From: Olsenella porci
GTDB taxonomy: Bacteria; Actinomycetota; Coriobacteriia; Coriobacteriales; Atopobiaceae
Direction: 5' to 3'
DNA length: 64,000 nt
Assembly: GCF_009695875.1 (NCBI RefSeq)
Contig: NZ_VUNC01000004.1
Location: 62,001 to 126,000, forward strand
Below are positions 16,466 through 24,487 of the stretch, one piece after another. The notes beneath the pieces are model-generated. The model made no database searches. It was not told the DNA's origin and was given only the letters and a program-made list of their open reading frames with translations. A program made the translations under genes and the position numbers. Each line of letters starts with the position of its first letter. Within the stretch, counting starts at the first letter, position 1.

Positions 16466-16541
16466 TGGTGGCGGGGAAGGGAATCGAACCCCTGACACGG
16501 GGATTTTCAGTCCCCTGCTCTACCAACTGAGCTACCCAGCC
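16466..16541 (-). tRNA. tRNA-Phe (anticodon GAA), CCA encoded
   Basis: A 76-nt cloverleaf on the reverse strand. D-arm GCTCAGTTGGTAGAGC, anticodon stem GGGGA/TCCCC with loop CTGAAAA (anticodon GAA), T-loop TTCGATT and 3' CCA are all present. The acceptor stem has a U4-C69 mismatch (GGCTGGG against CCCCGCC). The 3' end faces the accessory island at 14.6-16.4 kb, the usual geometry for integration into a tRNA gene. I searched by eye for a duplicated tRNA 3' end at the far side of the island and found none. Confidence 0.96.
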
Positions 16542-16660
16542 GAAGTGCCTGCAAAGCAAGCTTGTTTAATATAACAAAGATTCGAGGGGCGTCAACCAGA
16601 TTCTAGATTTTTCTTCTCACCCAACAAACTGCCTTCGACGCACCGCCCCCGGAATCAGGG

Positions 16661-16918
16661 TCATACAGTCCAGAACGACTTGCCGTCTTCGGAAAACTCG
16701 GCCCTAACTCCCTTGAAGGAGAGGAACTCCCCCACCTTCTCCCGTGCTGCCTCGAGGGACTGCCGCGACACCTCCTGGATGTCACTCCCCTTTGGAGGGC
16801 CGAAGGTGAAGAACTGGCTCCCACACGTGTCATGGAGATGGACGTAGACGGGTATCCCCTGGCCCTGTAGAACCTTGTTCATCTCCACGACGTCGCCGAT
16901 GCTCACTATCCCTCGCAT
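16661..16918 (-). CDS. Small conserved protein (RDAC-like family)
   Basis: An 85-residue protein beginning MRGIVSIGDVVEMNKVLQGQ and containing VHLHDTCGSQFFTF, which resembles the R/H-D-x-C-G signature of small proteins called the RDAC family in other anaerobes (assignment from memory, moderate certainty). The biochemical role is unknown. Its ATG overlaps the TGA of the upstream DUF2207 gene as ATGA, so the two are translationally coupled. It is intact and soluble, with no signal peptide. Confidence 0.6.
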   Translation of the reverse strand: MRGIVSIGDVVEMNKVLQGQGIPVYVHLHDTCGSQFFTFGPPKGSDIQEVSRQSLEAAREKVGEFLSFKGVRAEFSEDGKSFWTV

Positions 16919-18876
16919 CAGAAGGCACCTCCTCCGCCTCCGCCGCCAAAGCCTCCGCCGCCACCGCCGGAGAACCCTCCACCAAAGCCGCCGCCCGAGC
17001 TATTGGATGACTCGGAGAGGGCAGCCGCGGTGACCTTGTGAGCGGAAGCCGCGGCGTTGGCAAAGACCGTCGCGGGCGTCCCGATGGACGGGCTGTAGTA
17101 GTACCACCCATACACGGGCATGAAGCCGGGGTCGCTCACGACCTCGGGAACCGCGACCTTGAGCTGCTTCACGACCTCGTCGGCGACCCCCAGGACCACG
17201 GCCATCACCAGGAGGCGGTTCCACAAGACCACGTCCCTGGGCACGGCCTCCTCCAGCCGGGTGAAGTCCTTGAGCCACCTGCGCAGGGCCTCGAGCTTGG
17301 CGGTTGTCTCGATTGCCTCGGGGGAGAGATCCTTCATCCCCTTTATGGCGAGTATCGACGCAATGGCACCGACCGCGAGGGCCAGCAGCGAGATCATCCC
17401 CACCCCAACGGTCACGGTCTCGATCACCATGAGGAAGAAGTCGATGATGGCGAGCAACGCGTCCAGAACGAACAGGGCGATGCAGGGAGTCTTGCTCGTT
17501 GCCTTGGGATCGATGTAGAACCCACGCTGAATCGCAACGCCCTCGACGGTGTCCTCCCAGTCCGTGTACTTCTCCGAGAAGAGCTCGGGATTATCCTTGG
17601 CAACCGATTCGATATCGGAGAAGTAGAGCTCGTCCGAGTGCGGCTTTGCCCCGTCCACGTTGGATGCGACGGTCTCGAAGAGGAAGTCGAGCACCGCGTC
17701 GTCAATCCGGGCGGACTTCTTGTCCACCTGCTCCCTCGCGGGGCCATCGAGACGGGTGAGGCGATAGTCGTCCACGGTCTTCTCGCCCAGCAGAATCCGC
17801 TTCTTCGTGAGCTTGACCTGCTCGAGCTTGACCAGGCCAAGGTCGCTCAGGCGCATGAGGGATGCCGTGAAGTCGTCCTGCGTGGGCTTTCCCCCGTTGA
17901 GGAGCGCACCCAGAACCGCAGGATGGTCCTTGGTGGGCACGTCGCGGAAGTACTTGTCGTCGAACTGCGCGGTGTGGTCGCGGACGTACTTCCTCCTGCG
18001 AAGGACCGCTACCACGACGGAGGCCACCCCGGCAGCCACGAAGACCGCGAGGGCGACGTAGCCCATGAGTCGGGCACGCTCGCGCTGTGCGTTTGCCTCG
18101 TCCGCCCACTGCTGCTCCTCGGAGAGGACCGTGTCGAGCCTCTTTTGCTGGGTGACGGCCTCCTGCGAGAGCCATTCCTGCGGGAATACGATGCGCGCCT
18201 CGGCATACTCGGAGGTCCCCACCCCGGGAACGCTGTAGGTAACCGTCCCCGTGGTGCCCACGTCCACGTAGGCGTCCAGCGGGCCGTGCCCCCATGCCCT
18301 GACGTTGCTGCCAGGGACCACCGTGGTGCCGGAGGGAACGGGAAGGTGGATGGAGCAGGTGACGTTCTGCGACTCCACCTGCCATCCATCCGAGACGAAC
18401 TTCCAGTAGAGCTCGCCAGTGTCCTCCCACCTGGTGGCGAGGTTGGTATCGGTGTAGTTGACCGTGAAGCTCGCCGACTCGTCCTCGTGGGCGGAGTAGA
18501 TCTTGACCTCGAGGTAGCCGTCCTCGCGGGTGACGGTGTACGTGCCGTCCTCGCCGCTGCCCGACTCGGCGAACGGGATGAACTGGTCCCCCTCCTGCAG
18601 GCCCACCTGCCCGATGGTGGTCCCTATTCCCGAGTCCTCGTCCCCCGTAGGGATGTCCCAGTACACCCCGTGGAACGAGCCGTCAAAGTTGAACTCGCGG
18701 GTCTCCCTCACCGAGACGGACCCGTCAGAGGCGACCGTCGCGTCGATGTCGACGCTGTCTATGGAGTAGTCGCCGTCCGCCCACGCCAGGGATGGGAGCA
18801 GGACGAGGGCCAGGGTCATCGCGATGAGGGCGGCGAACGCGGGGCGCAGCCTTCTAATCGCAGGTTGCAGGGTCAT
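16918..18876 (-). CDS. DUF2207 predicted membrane protein with glycine-rich tail
   Basis: A 652-residue membrane protein of the DUF2207 family. A signal peptide (ALIAMTLALVLLPSLAWA) precedes an extracellular beta-rich region opening YSIDSVDIDATVASDGSVSV. A membrane segment (YVALAVFVAAGVASVVVAVL) follows near residue 275, then a cytoplasmic region, two more hydrophobic segments near 490-535, and a C-terminal tail that is almost only Gly, Phe and Ser. The function is unknown. GGGAG lies five bases before the ATG at 18876; the frame is open 22 codons further up without a ribosome binding site. It follows the pilus operon by about 104 bases. Confidence 0.85.
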   Translation of the reverse strand: MTLQPAIRRLRPAFAALIAMTLALVLLPSLAWADGDYSIDSVDIDATVASDGSVSVRETREFNFDGSFHGVYWDIPTGDEDSGIGTTIGQVGLQEGDQFIPFAESGSGEDGTYTVTREDGYLEVKIYSAHEDESASFTVNYTDTNLATRWEDTGELYWKFVSDGWQVESQNVTCSIHLPVPSGTTVVPGSNVRAWGHGPLDAYVDVGTTGTVTYSVPGVGTSEYAEARIVFPQEWLSQEAVTQQKRLDTVLSEEQQWADEANAQRERARLMGYVALAVFVAAGVASVVVAVLRRRKYVRDHTAQFDDKYFRDVPTKDHPAVLGALLNGGKPTQDDFTASLMRLSDLGLVKLEQVKLTKKRILLGEKTVDDYRLTRLDGPAREQVDKKSARIDDAVLDFLFETVASNVDGAKPHSDELYFSDIESVAKDNPELFSEKYTDWEDTVEGVAIQRGFYIDPKATSKTPCIALFVLDALLAIIDFFLMVIETVTVGVGMISLLALAVGAIASILAIKGMKDLSPEAIETTAKLEALRRWLKDFTRLEEAVPRDVVLWNRLLVMAVVLGVADEVVKQLKVAVPEVVSDPGFMPVYGWYYYSPSIGTPATVFANAAASAHKVTAAALSESSNSSGGGFGGGFSGGGGGGFGGGGGGGAF

Positions 18877-18980
18877 AACCGCTCCCTTCCGGGTGCGAGC
18901 GCTTCGTCGTCCACGCATCGCAGGGCCTATTCGCATGCACACAAAAGTCTACCAGAGGCCCCCGTGCGACGCCGCAGCCA

Positions 18981-19511
18981 TCACGCCACGGGCGGGCACA
19001 CGAGCGTGATCTTGGTCCCGCACACATCCAGCACGTCGCCGGGGGTCATCTTGGCGAGAGACGACACGTACCTCCCCCTGAGCGTCGCCGGGTTCTCCGA
19101 GCCCCCGTCCTCCACGAGCGCACCACCAAGGCAGGGGGAGATGCGCAGCTGCCGCCCCGCGACCGCCCTCGAATGGAGGACGACATCGTTTGCCGGGAGG
19201 CTCCCCACCGTGATCCCTCCGTCTGGCAAGGGAATCGTCACTTCGAGGTCGTTGCCGCGGAGTCCGATCGACATGCCCCGCGGGGAAAGCCGGCACCCCT
19301 CCCCCAGCACGAGGGTGTCACCCGCCTCGCCCACGGCACCCGGGACCGGATCGGGAGGCCGTGGGATGTCCGGCTCGTCCAGGTCCATCGCCAGCGGGTC
19401 GGGGGCAGGCTCGCCCGTCGGCTCCCTGGCGAAGTCGTACATGCAGCCATAGCACACGTCCATGTCGGAGAACAGCTCCATCCCGCAGCACGGGCAGGTC
19501 TTGGTCTCCAT
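18981..19511 (-). CDS. Zinc-ribbon plus FHA domain protein
   Basis: A 176-residue protein. The N-terminus is a four-cysteine zinc ribbon (CPCCG, then CYGC about 13 residues on), followed by an acidic Pro-rich linker and an FHA-like domain from about residue 75: ITVGSLPANDVVLHSRAVAGRQ carries the phosphothreonine-binding S/R pattern in altered form (usual G-R, S-x-x-H). FHA domains read phosphothreonine, which suggests a link to a Ser/Thr kinase, though none is in the window. The ATG comes one base after the DUF192 stop codon, so it belongs to the Tad operon. Confidence 0.78.
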   Translation of the reverse strand: METKTCPCCGMELFSDMDVCYGCMYDFAREPTGEPAPDPLAMDLDEPDIPRPPDPVPGAVGEAGDTLVLGEGCRLSPRGMSIGLRGNDLEVTIPLPDGGITVGSLPANDVVLHSRAVAGRQLRISPCLGGALVEDGGSENPATLRGRYVSSLAKMTPGDVLDVCGTKITLVCPPVA

Positions 19512-19512
19512 C

Positions 19513-19920
19513 TCACTCCCTTCCGCAGGACTCGGGACAGGCGAGAGGGGCGGACCCTCCGACTCTGCTCCCCCTCAGCAGGCGCAGCTCTACGACGTCG
19601 CCGACGACTGGCCACCACCCGTCGCGACTCGGTCGCTCCAGCACCGTCCGGGCGCCGGGACAGCTGACGACGTTTCCGGGCAAGACGCCCCTCGCGGCGA
19701 GCAACACCCTCCCGTCCCCGGACACGAACGCGACGTCGATGGAATACCTCATCCCATGGGTGTGAATCGAGCCGCACCCCAGGAGGGCGATGGGGTCCGC
19801 GTCGTCCCCCGTGCCCAGGAGCCCCCTCAGCCTCCCCACGACGCCTCCCCTGACCCAGAACCTCCCGACCCTCCTGCCTCCCAGGTCGACGACGTCCAGG
19901 ACCCAACCCTCGCATGCCAT
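19513..19920 (-). CDS. DUF192 protein at end of Tad operon
   Basis: A 135-residue DUF192 protein. The core CGSIHTHGMRYSIDVAFV and a preceding RLRGLLG correspond to the conserved segments of this small beta-rich family, whose biochemical role is not established. Many relatives carry a signal peptide; this one does not show one. The ATG abuts the TadE-like stop codon with no gap, tying it to pilus gene expression. Possible roles are accessory folding or anchoring of the pilus machinery (inference only). Confidence 0.78.
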   Translation of the reverse strand: MACEGWVLDVVDLGGRRVGRFWVRGGVVGRLRGLLGTGDDADPIALLGCGSIHTHGMRYSIDVAFVSGDGRVLLAARGVLPGNVVSCPGARTVLERPSRDGWWPVVGDVVELRLLRGSRVGGSAPLACPESCGRE

Positions 19921-20424
19921 CTACACCACCACCCCCGGTCTGTGACAGTCAACGACGACGGAACGCTCGTGCACGAGCGCGAGCGGGGGCGAGAACCCCA
20001 CGCCCGCAAGGACGAATGACGACGGCCACGGCCGATATCTCAGCGTGCAGGTGAAGGTCGTGAGCGAGGGGGAGAGGGGAAACGTCACCGCCCCCGACGG
20101 AGACGCAGCGGAACCGGATCCCTCCGCCTCGACCGACACCTCGCAGGACTCGCTTGGGAGCGCTCCCTCGAGCGCCGCCCGCACCGACTCGACGTCTGGC
20201 CCGTCTCCCCCGCCCTCGGAGGGAGAGACGCCATGGGCGATGACGCAGTCGGCTGCGGCACGGTCGAACAACGCGCAGGCACCAACGAACCGGACAAGGT
20301 TGTAGGCAACCAGCGCCACCACGATCGTGACCGGCATGAGGACCGCCATCTCCACAGTCATCTGCCCCGACTCGCCGAATGCGTCACGCCTACCCGGCGA
20401 GGAGCCCGCAGCCAGCCCCCTCAT
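19921..20424 (-). CDS. TadE-like pseudopilin
   Basis: A 167-residue TadE/TadF-type pseudopilin. A short basic leader is followed by the processing site ESG|QMTVEMAVLMPVTIVVALVA, with Glu at +5 of the predicted mature end and a single N-terminal membrane helix. The rest is a predicted extracellular domain. Such proteins are needed for Flp pilus assembly and require a prepilin peptidase, which is not encoded in this window. The ATG overlaps the stop codon of the large upstream gene as ATGA. Confidence 0.85.
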   Translation of the reverse strand: MRGLAAGSSPGRRDAFGESGQMTVEMAVLMPVTIVVALVAYNLVRFVGACALFDRAAADCVIAHGVSPSEGGGDGPDVESVRAALEGALPSESCEVSVEAEGSGSAASPSGAVTFPLSPSLTTFTCTLRYRPWPSSFVLAGVGFSPPLALVHERSVVVDCHRPGVVV

Positions 20425-22490
20425 GCCGCACCCCCGAGGGTGGAGAGGTCGAGGACGAGAGGGACGCCGCTCTCGCCCATCCCGGGGATGGGAACCTCCG
20501 CCAGGACGACCTCGCCCTCCCCGAGCATGGACCTCACCTCTGCCTCCATCCTCTCCTCGAGCTCGCCCGGGCTTGCCGGGATCGACTCGATTGCCCTCCT
20601 GACCTGCTCGCCCTTTGCGAGACCCGCCCTGTCCATCACCTCTTGGCTGTTGACCAGCACCGGCTTCACGACCCGCATGTCCGCCGGCTCGAACCCTGCA
20701 TCGCGAACGGCCGCGGAGAGCTCGGACCTGAGCCACGAGGCGACCCTCTCGCCAAAGACGGGACCGATGCCATCGAGCATGTCCTCGGCGACGCGCGACG
20801 CGGACTCGTAGGACGAGCCATACGAGACGAGCAGCCTGCCCCATGCACCGACCACGTCTCCGGCGAAGTCCAGCACGAGGCCGCCGCGTCCCCGCGTGAC
20901 CCCCTCGTACACCGAGGAGAGGACGTCGCTCCCGTCGGTGGAGTCGTCTGGCGCGAGGGTCGCCCCCGCGATGGCGCAGCCCTCGGGCAGCTCGGCCTGG
21001 GAGAGGAACGCCGCGGTGAGCTCCGAGGGGACCGGGACGGAAGCCCCGCGCCGCACGACCGAGACGCATCCGTACGCCCCGGGTGGCACGAGCCTGGGGC
21101 GCGGGACCGACAGCAGGTCGATGGCCGTGCGAAACGTCCCCCTCCCCTCCTCTGCTGCGTCGCGCATGTCCCGCTCCGCGGCGATGGATTCCTCGCGCGC
21201 CCTCTGGTAGGAGCGGGACGCCTCCACGACGATCCTCCAGTAGTGCTCGAACCCATTGGGGATGTTGGTGCTGGCGTTTGCGACGTTGCCCATCGCCTTG
21301 GCGTCCATCTTGCACACCTCGCACCTCAGCACCCCGCCGCCCTCCTCCTCCGCGAGCGAGGCATTGCCCGCGGAAGGACCCGTGGCTCCGGGGCACAAGA
21401 GCGAGCAGTGCAGCGTTATCCCACCCTCCTCGAGCGTGCAGGGCCAGACCACGTCGGTGTAGAGCTCGGTCCCCCTCACCATGTCGCGGTTGTGCGGGAG
21501 CTCGGGGAGGTCGATCTTGACCTCGTCCGGTCCGTCAACGCAGGTCGCCTTCGAGATCTTGTGGTGCGCGTACCGATAGAACTCCTTGCGGGCGCACGAG
21601 CGCTGCAGCTCGTCGGGACCGTTGCCGGCACACGGCTCCGCCTCCCAGCGTGCCAGGTAGTAGTTGCACGCCCTCACCCGGGAGTACTCGAACTCCCATG
21701 CCTCCGGTGACGGGTAGGCGGGGTTCTGCGCCGCGGGGAGTCCGGCCAGCGAGGCAGCCCTGCTCCGCATGCAGAGCGGGTCGTCCACGTTGTCCGCGCG
21801 CCACGCCCTCTCACGCTCCCTCAACGCGCGCTCGTCGGCATCGCGCTTCCTCGCAGACGCCTCGGCGATCCTCTGGCCGCGCCGCTCAAGCTCCTCTCCC
21901 CCCAGCCCATCGTCCAGCGAGGAGAAGTCCGACTTCCCCTGTCGCGGGAGCGGGACCGCCACGCCCGAGTAGGGGATGCCACCCGCCGAGCTCGCCCTCG
22001 CGCACGAGGCGGAGTTCGCCATAACGAGGGAGGGGATCGCCCTCTCGAGGCGCTGGAGCCCGCGCGCAGACGAGCGCGCGAACGACTTCCTCGCGTCGAG
22101 GATCTTCCTCCCCTCCCGAAGGATCGCCGGCGCAGCCTTGCTCACCACCGGGATCGCGGCGACGACCAGACCGACGGCGCACACCATGCTCCCCAGCAGC
22201 CCCATGCTCAGGACGCAGGCGTCCATCACCTGCGCGACGGTCGCGTATCCCGCCACCACGTTGGAGCCGGCCAGCGCGACTGCGTCTGCGACCTCCTGGA
22301 CGTCTGCCGAGCGAGACAGGCTCCACGCCGCCGCGGCGGTTCCAAACGTCAGGACGAGGCTCATGAGCAGAGCCACCGCGACCGCCACCGTGGTGTACCC
22401 TCCCTCGTCGTCCAGGAAGGTCCCGAGCCCAAGCCTGCCGCGAGGGCGCGCGGCTCCTCCCCTATCCCCACATCTCCTGCCACTCCTCAT
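20421..22490 (-). CDS. Large TadG-like pilus-associated protein
   Basis: A 689-residue protein. After a basic leader comes EGGYTTVAVAVALLMSLVLTFG, a pilin-like N-terminal helix, then SLSRSADVQEVADAVALAGSN, the segment typical of TadG/Rv3654c-like Tad proteins. A second hydrophobic stretch (LGSMVCAVGLVVAAIPVV) lies near residue 95. The long remainder has many Cys residues (for example CKMDAKAMGN) and is probably extracytoplasmic. It lacks the +5 Glu of true pilins. The ATG at 22490 has GGGAGG five bases upstream and overlaps the preceding TadE-like gene by 29 bases. TadG proteins are thought to anchor the pilus to the envelope. Confidence 0.72.
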   Translation of the reverse strand: MRSGRRCGDRGGAARPRGRLGLGTFLDDEGGYTTVAVAVALLMSLVLTFGTAAAAWSLSRSADVQEVADAVALAGSNVVAGYATVAQVMDACVLSMGLLGSMVCAVGLVVAAIPVVSKAAPAILREGRKILDARKSFARSSARGLQRLERAIPSLVMANSASCARASSAGGIPYSGVAVPLPRQGKSDFSSLDDGLGGEELERRGQRIAEASARKRDADERALRERERAWRADNVDDPLCMRSRAASLAGLPAAQNPAYPSPEAWEFEYSRVRACNYYLARWEAEPCAGNGPDELQRSCARKEFYRYAHHKISKATCVDGPDEVKIDLPELPHNRDMVRGTELYTDVVWPCTLEEGGITLHCSLLCPGATGPSAGNASLAEEEGGGVLRCEVCKMDAKAMGNVANASTNIPNGFEHYWRIVVEASRSYQRAREESIAAERDMRDAAEEGRGTFRTAIDLLSVPRPRLVPPGAYGCVSVVRRGASVPVPSELTAAFLSQAELPEGCAIAGATLAPDDSTDGSDVLSSVYEGVTRGRGGLVLDFAGDVVGAWGRLLVSYGSSYESASRVAEDMLDGIGPVFGERVASWLRSELSAAVRDAGFEPADMRVVKPVLVNSQEVMDRAGLAKGEQVRRAIESIPASPGELEERMEAEVRSMLGEGEVVLAEVPIPGMGESGVPLVLDLSTLGGAA

Positions 22491-22947
22491 ACGTCCCTCC
22501 CAACCAGCCTGGCCGCAGGTCCTCCTCGACCCTGACGGACAGGACCACCCCCTCCCCGTCGCACATCCCCGCAAGGGCGCCCATCGCCCCCATGAGCGGG
22601 AGGGGCCTCGCATGCCCCCTTATCTGGACGCTCGCCCTCCCGCCATCGAGCGATGGGGACACCTCCCAGTCCGCCCTCCCCCCAACGTGGAGGAGGGGGA
22701 CCTCGGGCACCGCCGCGAGTCGACGCAGCGCGAACTCCCTGCAGTCTTCCAACTCCCCGTCGTAGTCGGTGAGAATCGCGCGGGCGGTCTCGGACGCGGC
22801 GGAGAGCATGACCGCCCGCGTGTAGAGAAGGCAGGCGGGCTCCAGGAGGAGCGCGAGGACGAGCATGAGGGCGGGAAGGAGAACCGCCGCCTCCACGCTC
22901 GACTGCCCGAGCGACGAGCCCCTCTCACTAGAACAGGAGGACGTCAC
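22462..22947 (-). CDS. TadE-like pseudopilin
   Basis: A 161-residue pseudopilin. The leader reads TSSCSSERGSSLG|QSSVEAAVLLPALMLVLALLL, with Glu at +5 and one membrane helix, followed by LLYTRAVMLSAASETARAIL, the usual TadE helix that precedes the extracellular part. The start is taken as the GTG at 22947, four bases after AGGGG. It overlaps the flp-like gene upstream by 20 bases and the TadG-like gene downstream by 29, a tightly packed operon. Confidence 0.8.
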   Translation of the reverse strand: MTSSCSSERGSSLGQSSVEAAVLLPALMLVLALLLEPACLLYTRAVMLSAASETARAILTDYDGELEDCREFALRRLAAVPEVPLLHVGGRADWEVSPSLDGGRASVQIRGHARPLPLMGAMGALAGMCDGEGVVLSVRVEEDLRPGWLGGTYEEWQEMWG

Positions 22948-23179
22948 GCAGCCCCTGCGAGCCGCCAGCCCCCAAGACGTGCGAGGCCGCCTCGAGGGCA
23001 ACGCGCTGCAAGCTCCCGTCGCCGCCCGCCTGCCACACCGAGGCGAGAGCGAGGACGGACGCGAGCAGCGACCCCAGCACGAGCGCGTACTCGAGCGTCG
23101 ATTGCCCTCCCTGCGACCACAGCAGGCGCAGGGAGGCTCGTGTCCCATCAAGATCGCCCCTCCCGTCTCCCCTAGCCAT
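22928..23179 (-). CDS. Second Flp-like pilin
   Basis: An 83-residue pilin-like protein. A longer basic leader ends WSQGG, then QSTLEYALVLGSLLASVLAL follows, with the Flp hallmark Glu-Tyr at +5/+6 after the predicted Gly|Gln cleavage. A short amphipathic tail ends RDVLLF. It differs from the Flp at 23627-23809 in leader and tail and may be a minor pilin (inference). The ATG at 23179 follows GGGAGG at four bases. Confidence 0.8.
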   Translation of the reverse strand: MARGDGRGDLDGTRASLRLLWSQGGQSTLEYALVLGSLLASVLALASVWQAGGDGSLQRVALEAASHVLGAGGSQGLRDVLLF

Positions 23180-23618
23180 CCGTCCTCCCAACCGGGCATC
23201 GCTCCGCCCACTCGCGCGAGTCGAGCCTTCTCCTGGTGACCAGGCTCCCGCCGCCCTCCGCGGGGCGCACCTCGCAGACGTCGACCCAACCGTCTCCCTG
23301 CACCACGCAGCACCAGACCTCCCCTAGCAGGTCGAGGTATCCGGCACGCACGAGCACACACGTCCCCAGGCACTCGTACTCTGCGAGCAGCTCAGCCGCG
23401 CTCTGCTCCACGGGAAGGGGGGAGGGGACGTCCCTGCCGTGTGGGAGAGGCGTTCCGTCGTGCCCCGCGCCTCCGTGGCTCGTGGGCCATGAGCCCTCGT
23501 CCCCCGAGTCCGACGGCACCCCCGCCGTCCCGCTCTCCCCTCCATCCGCCCGTTCCACCTGCACCCTCCCCACGGCAGAGGGGAGGGCGATGAGGGCAGC
23601 GAGGCAGAGCGGGATCAC
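23172..23618 (-). CDS. Secreted protein of Tad locus, unknown
   Basis: A 148-residue protein with an N-terminal hydrophobic segment (IPLCLAALIALPSAVG) that looks like a signal peptide or anchor, then a Gly/Ser/Asp-rich linker and a compact C-terminal region (AELLAEYECLGTCVLVRAGYLDLLGEVWCCVV) with several cysteines. I recognise no family. The start is the GTG at 23618, five bases after GAGGG and nine bases past the flp stop codon. Its place between two pilin genes suggests a role in pilus assembly or display. Confidence 0.6.
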   Translation of the reverse strand: MIPLCLAALIALPSAVGRVQVERADGGESGTAGVPSDSGDEGSWPTSHGGAGHDGTPLPHGRDVPSPLPVEQSAAELLAEYECLGTCVLVRAGYLDLLGEVWCCVVQGDGWVDVCEVRPAEGGGSLVTRRRLDSREWAERCPVGRTDG

Positions 23619-23626
23619 GACAACCC

Positions 23627-23809
23627 TCAGAGGCTGTTCATGCCGTCCGCGATGGCGGTCCAGAGCTCCTGGACCTTCCCCTTGAACGCGACGATCGCGA
23701 TGACCACGAGAACGCCCACCAGGATCGCGTACTCCGTGGTCCCCTGCCCGCTGCAGTCGCGCAGCAACGCGACGGCCCTCCTTCGAACCCCGCACCGTTC
23801 CTCTCCCAT
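23627..23809 (-). CDS. flp: Flp-type major pilin
   Basis: A 60-residue Flp prepilin. The leader MGEERCGVRRRAVALLRDCSG is followed after cleavage by QGTTEYAILVGVLVVIAIVA, with Glu-Tyr at +5/+6, then a short polar tail ending GMNSL, the classic Flp layout. It is the probable main pilus subunit. GGAG lies five to six bases before the ATG at 23809; the frame is open seven codons upstream but that start would overlap the ribosome binding site. Confidence 0.92.
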   Translation of the reverse strand: MGEERCGVRRRAVALLRDCSGQGTTEYAILVGVLVVIAIVAFKGKVQELWTAIADGMNSL

Positions 23810-23845
23810 TCCCTCTCCTTTCATCCGCACCGATGTCGCCTCCGG

Positions 23846-24487
23846 CTAGACCGTCCCCAGCGACGAGCTGAGGAGCGGGCCCAGAATTGCGAGGAGCATC
23901 GCCGGGACGATGAGCGTCCCCAGAGGGACGAGCATCTTCACCGGAACGCGCTCGATCTCCTCCTCCAACTCGGACCTCTGCTCGTCACGGATCACCTGTG
24001 CCTGCGCCTCGAGCGCGTCCGCGAGCGGAGAGCCAAACTCGAGCGCCTGAGACACGATCGAGGCAAAGCTCCCCAGCGCCGAGACCCCCATCTGCCCCGC
24101 AAGCGCCTCCAGCGCCTCGCCCCTGCCGGAGATCCCCATGCGCCATGAGGTCATCGCCTCGCCAAAGGCAGCCGAAAGCTCGGTGTCGTAACGCGAGAGG
24201 TACAGCTCGAGCGAGGCGTCAAACGAGAGCCCCGCCATGAGGCCGAGTGTCAGGACGTCGATGAGCCCGGGCAGCTCGCGCAGGCACGCGGAACGCCTCC
24301 TGTCGAGCTCCGCACGCCGCCTCGACTCCCTGACGACGGGAATCGTCGCCGCCGACTCGGCAATCCCGGACATCCAGCCGGGGGTAGTCTCCCGTACGCG
24401 ACGGGCGTGCCCCGAGGTGAGTCCCATCGTCCCCAGGAACACGGAACCCGCCGCCGCGGTCGCCAGGCACGCTTCCATGGCCCCCAT
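23846..24487 (-). CDS. tadC: Tad pilus inner-membrane protein TadC
   Basis: A 213-residue type II secretion F-domain protein of the TadC type. The GSPII_F core reads LPGLIDVLTLGLMAGLSFDASLELYL and continues to EEIERVPVKMLVPLGTLIVPAMLLAILGPLL, with membrane helices at the N-terminus and C-terminal end. TadB and TadC form the platform on which the ATPase TadA acts. The ATG shares its A with the tadB stop codon (TGATG), so the two are translationally coupled. Confidence 0.9.
   Translation of the reverse strand: MGAMEACLATAAAGSVFLGTMGLTSGHARRVRETTPGWMSGIAESAATIPVVRESRRRAELDRRRSACLRELPGLIDVLTLGLMAGLSFDASLELYLSRYDTELSAAFGEAMTSWRMGISGRGEALEALAGQMGVSALGSFASIVSQALEFGSPLADALEAQAQVIRDEQRSELEEEIERVPVKMLVPLGTLIVPAMLLAILGPLLSSSLGTV

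Noticed and set aside
17038-19452. An 804-codon forward frame across DUF2207 and FHA genes
   Set aside because: Antisense, shadow composition, no start signal.
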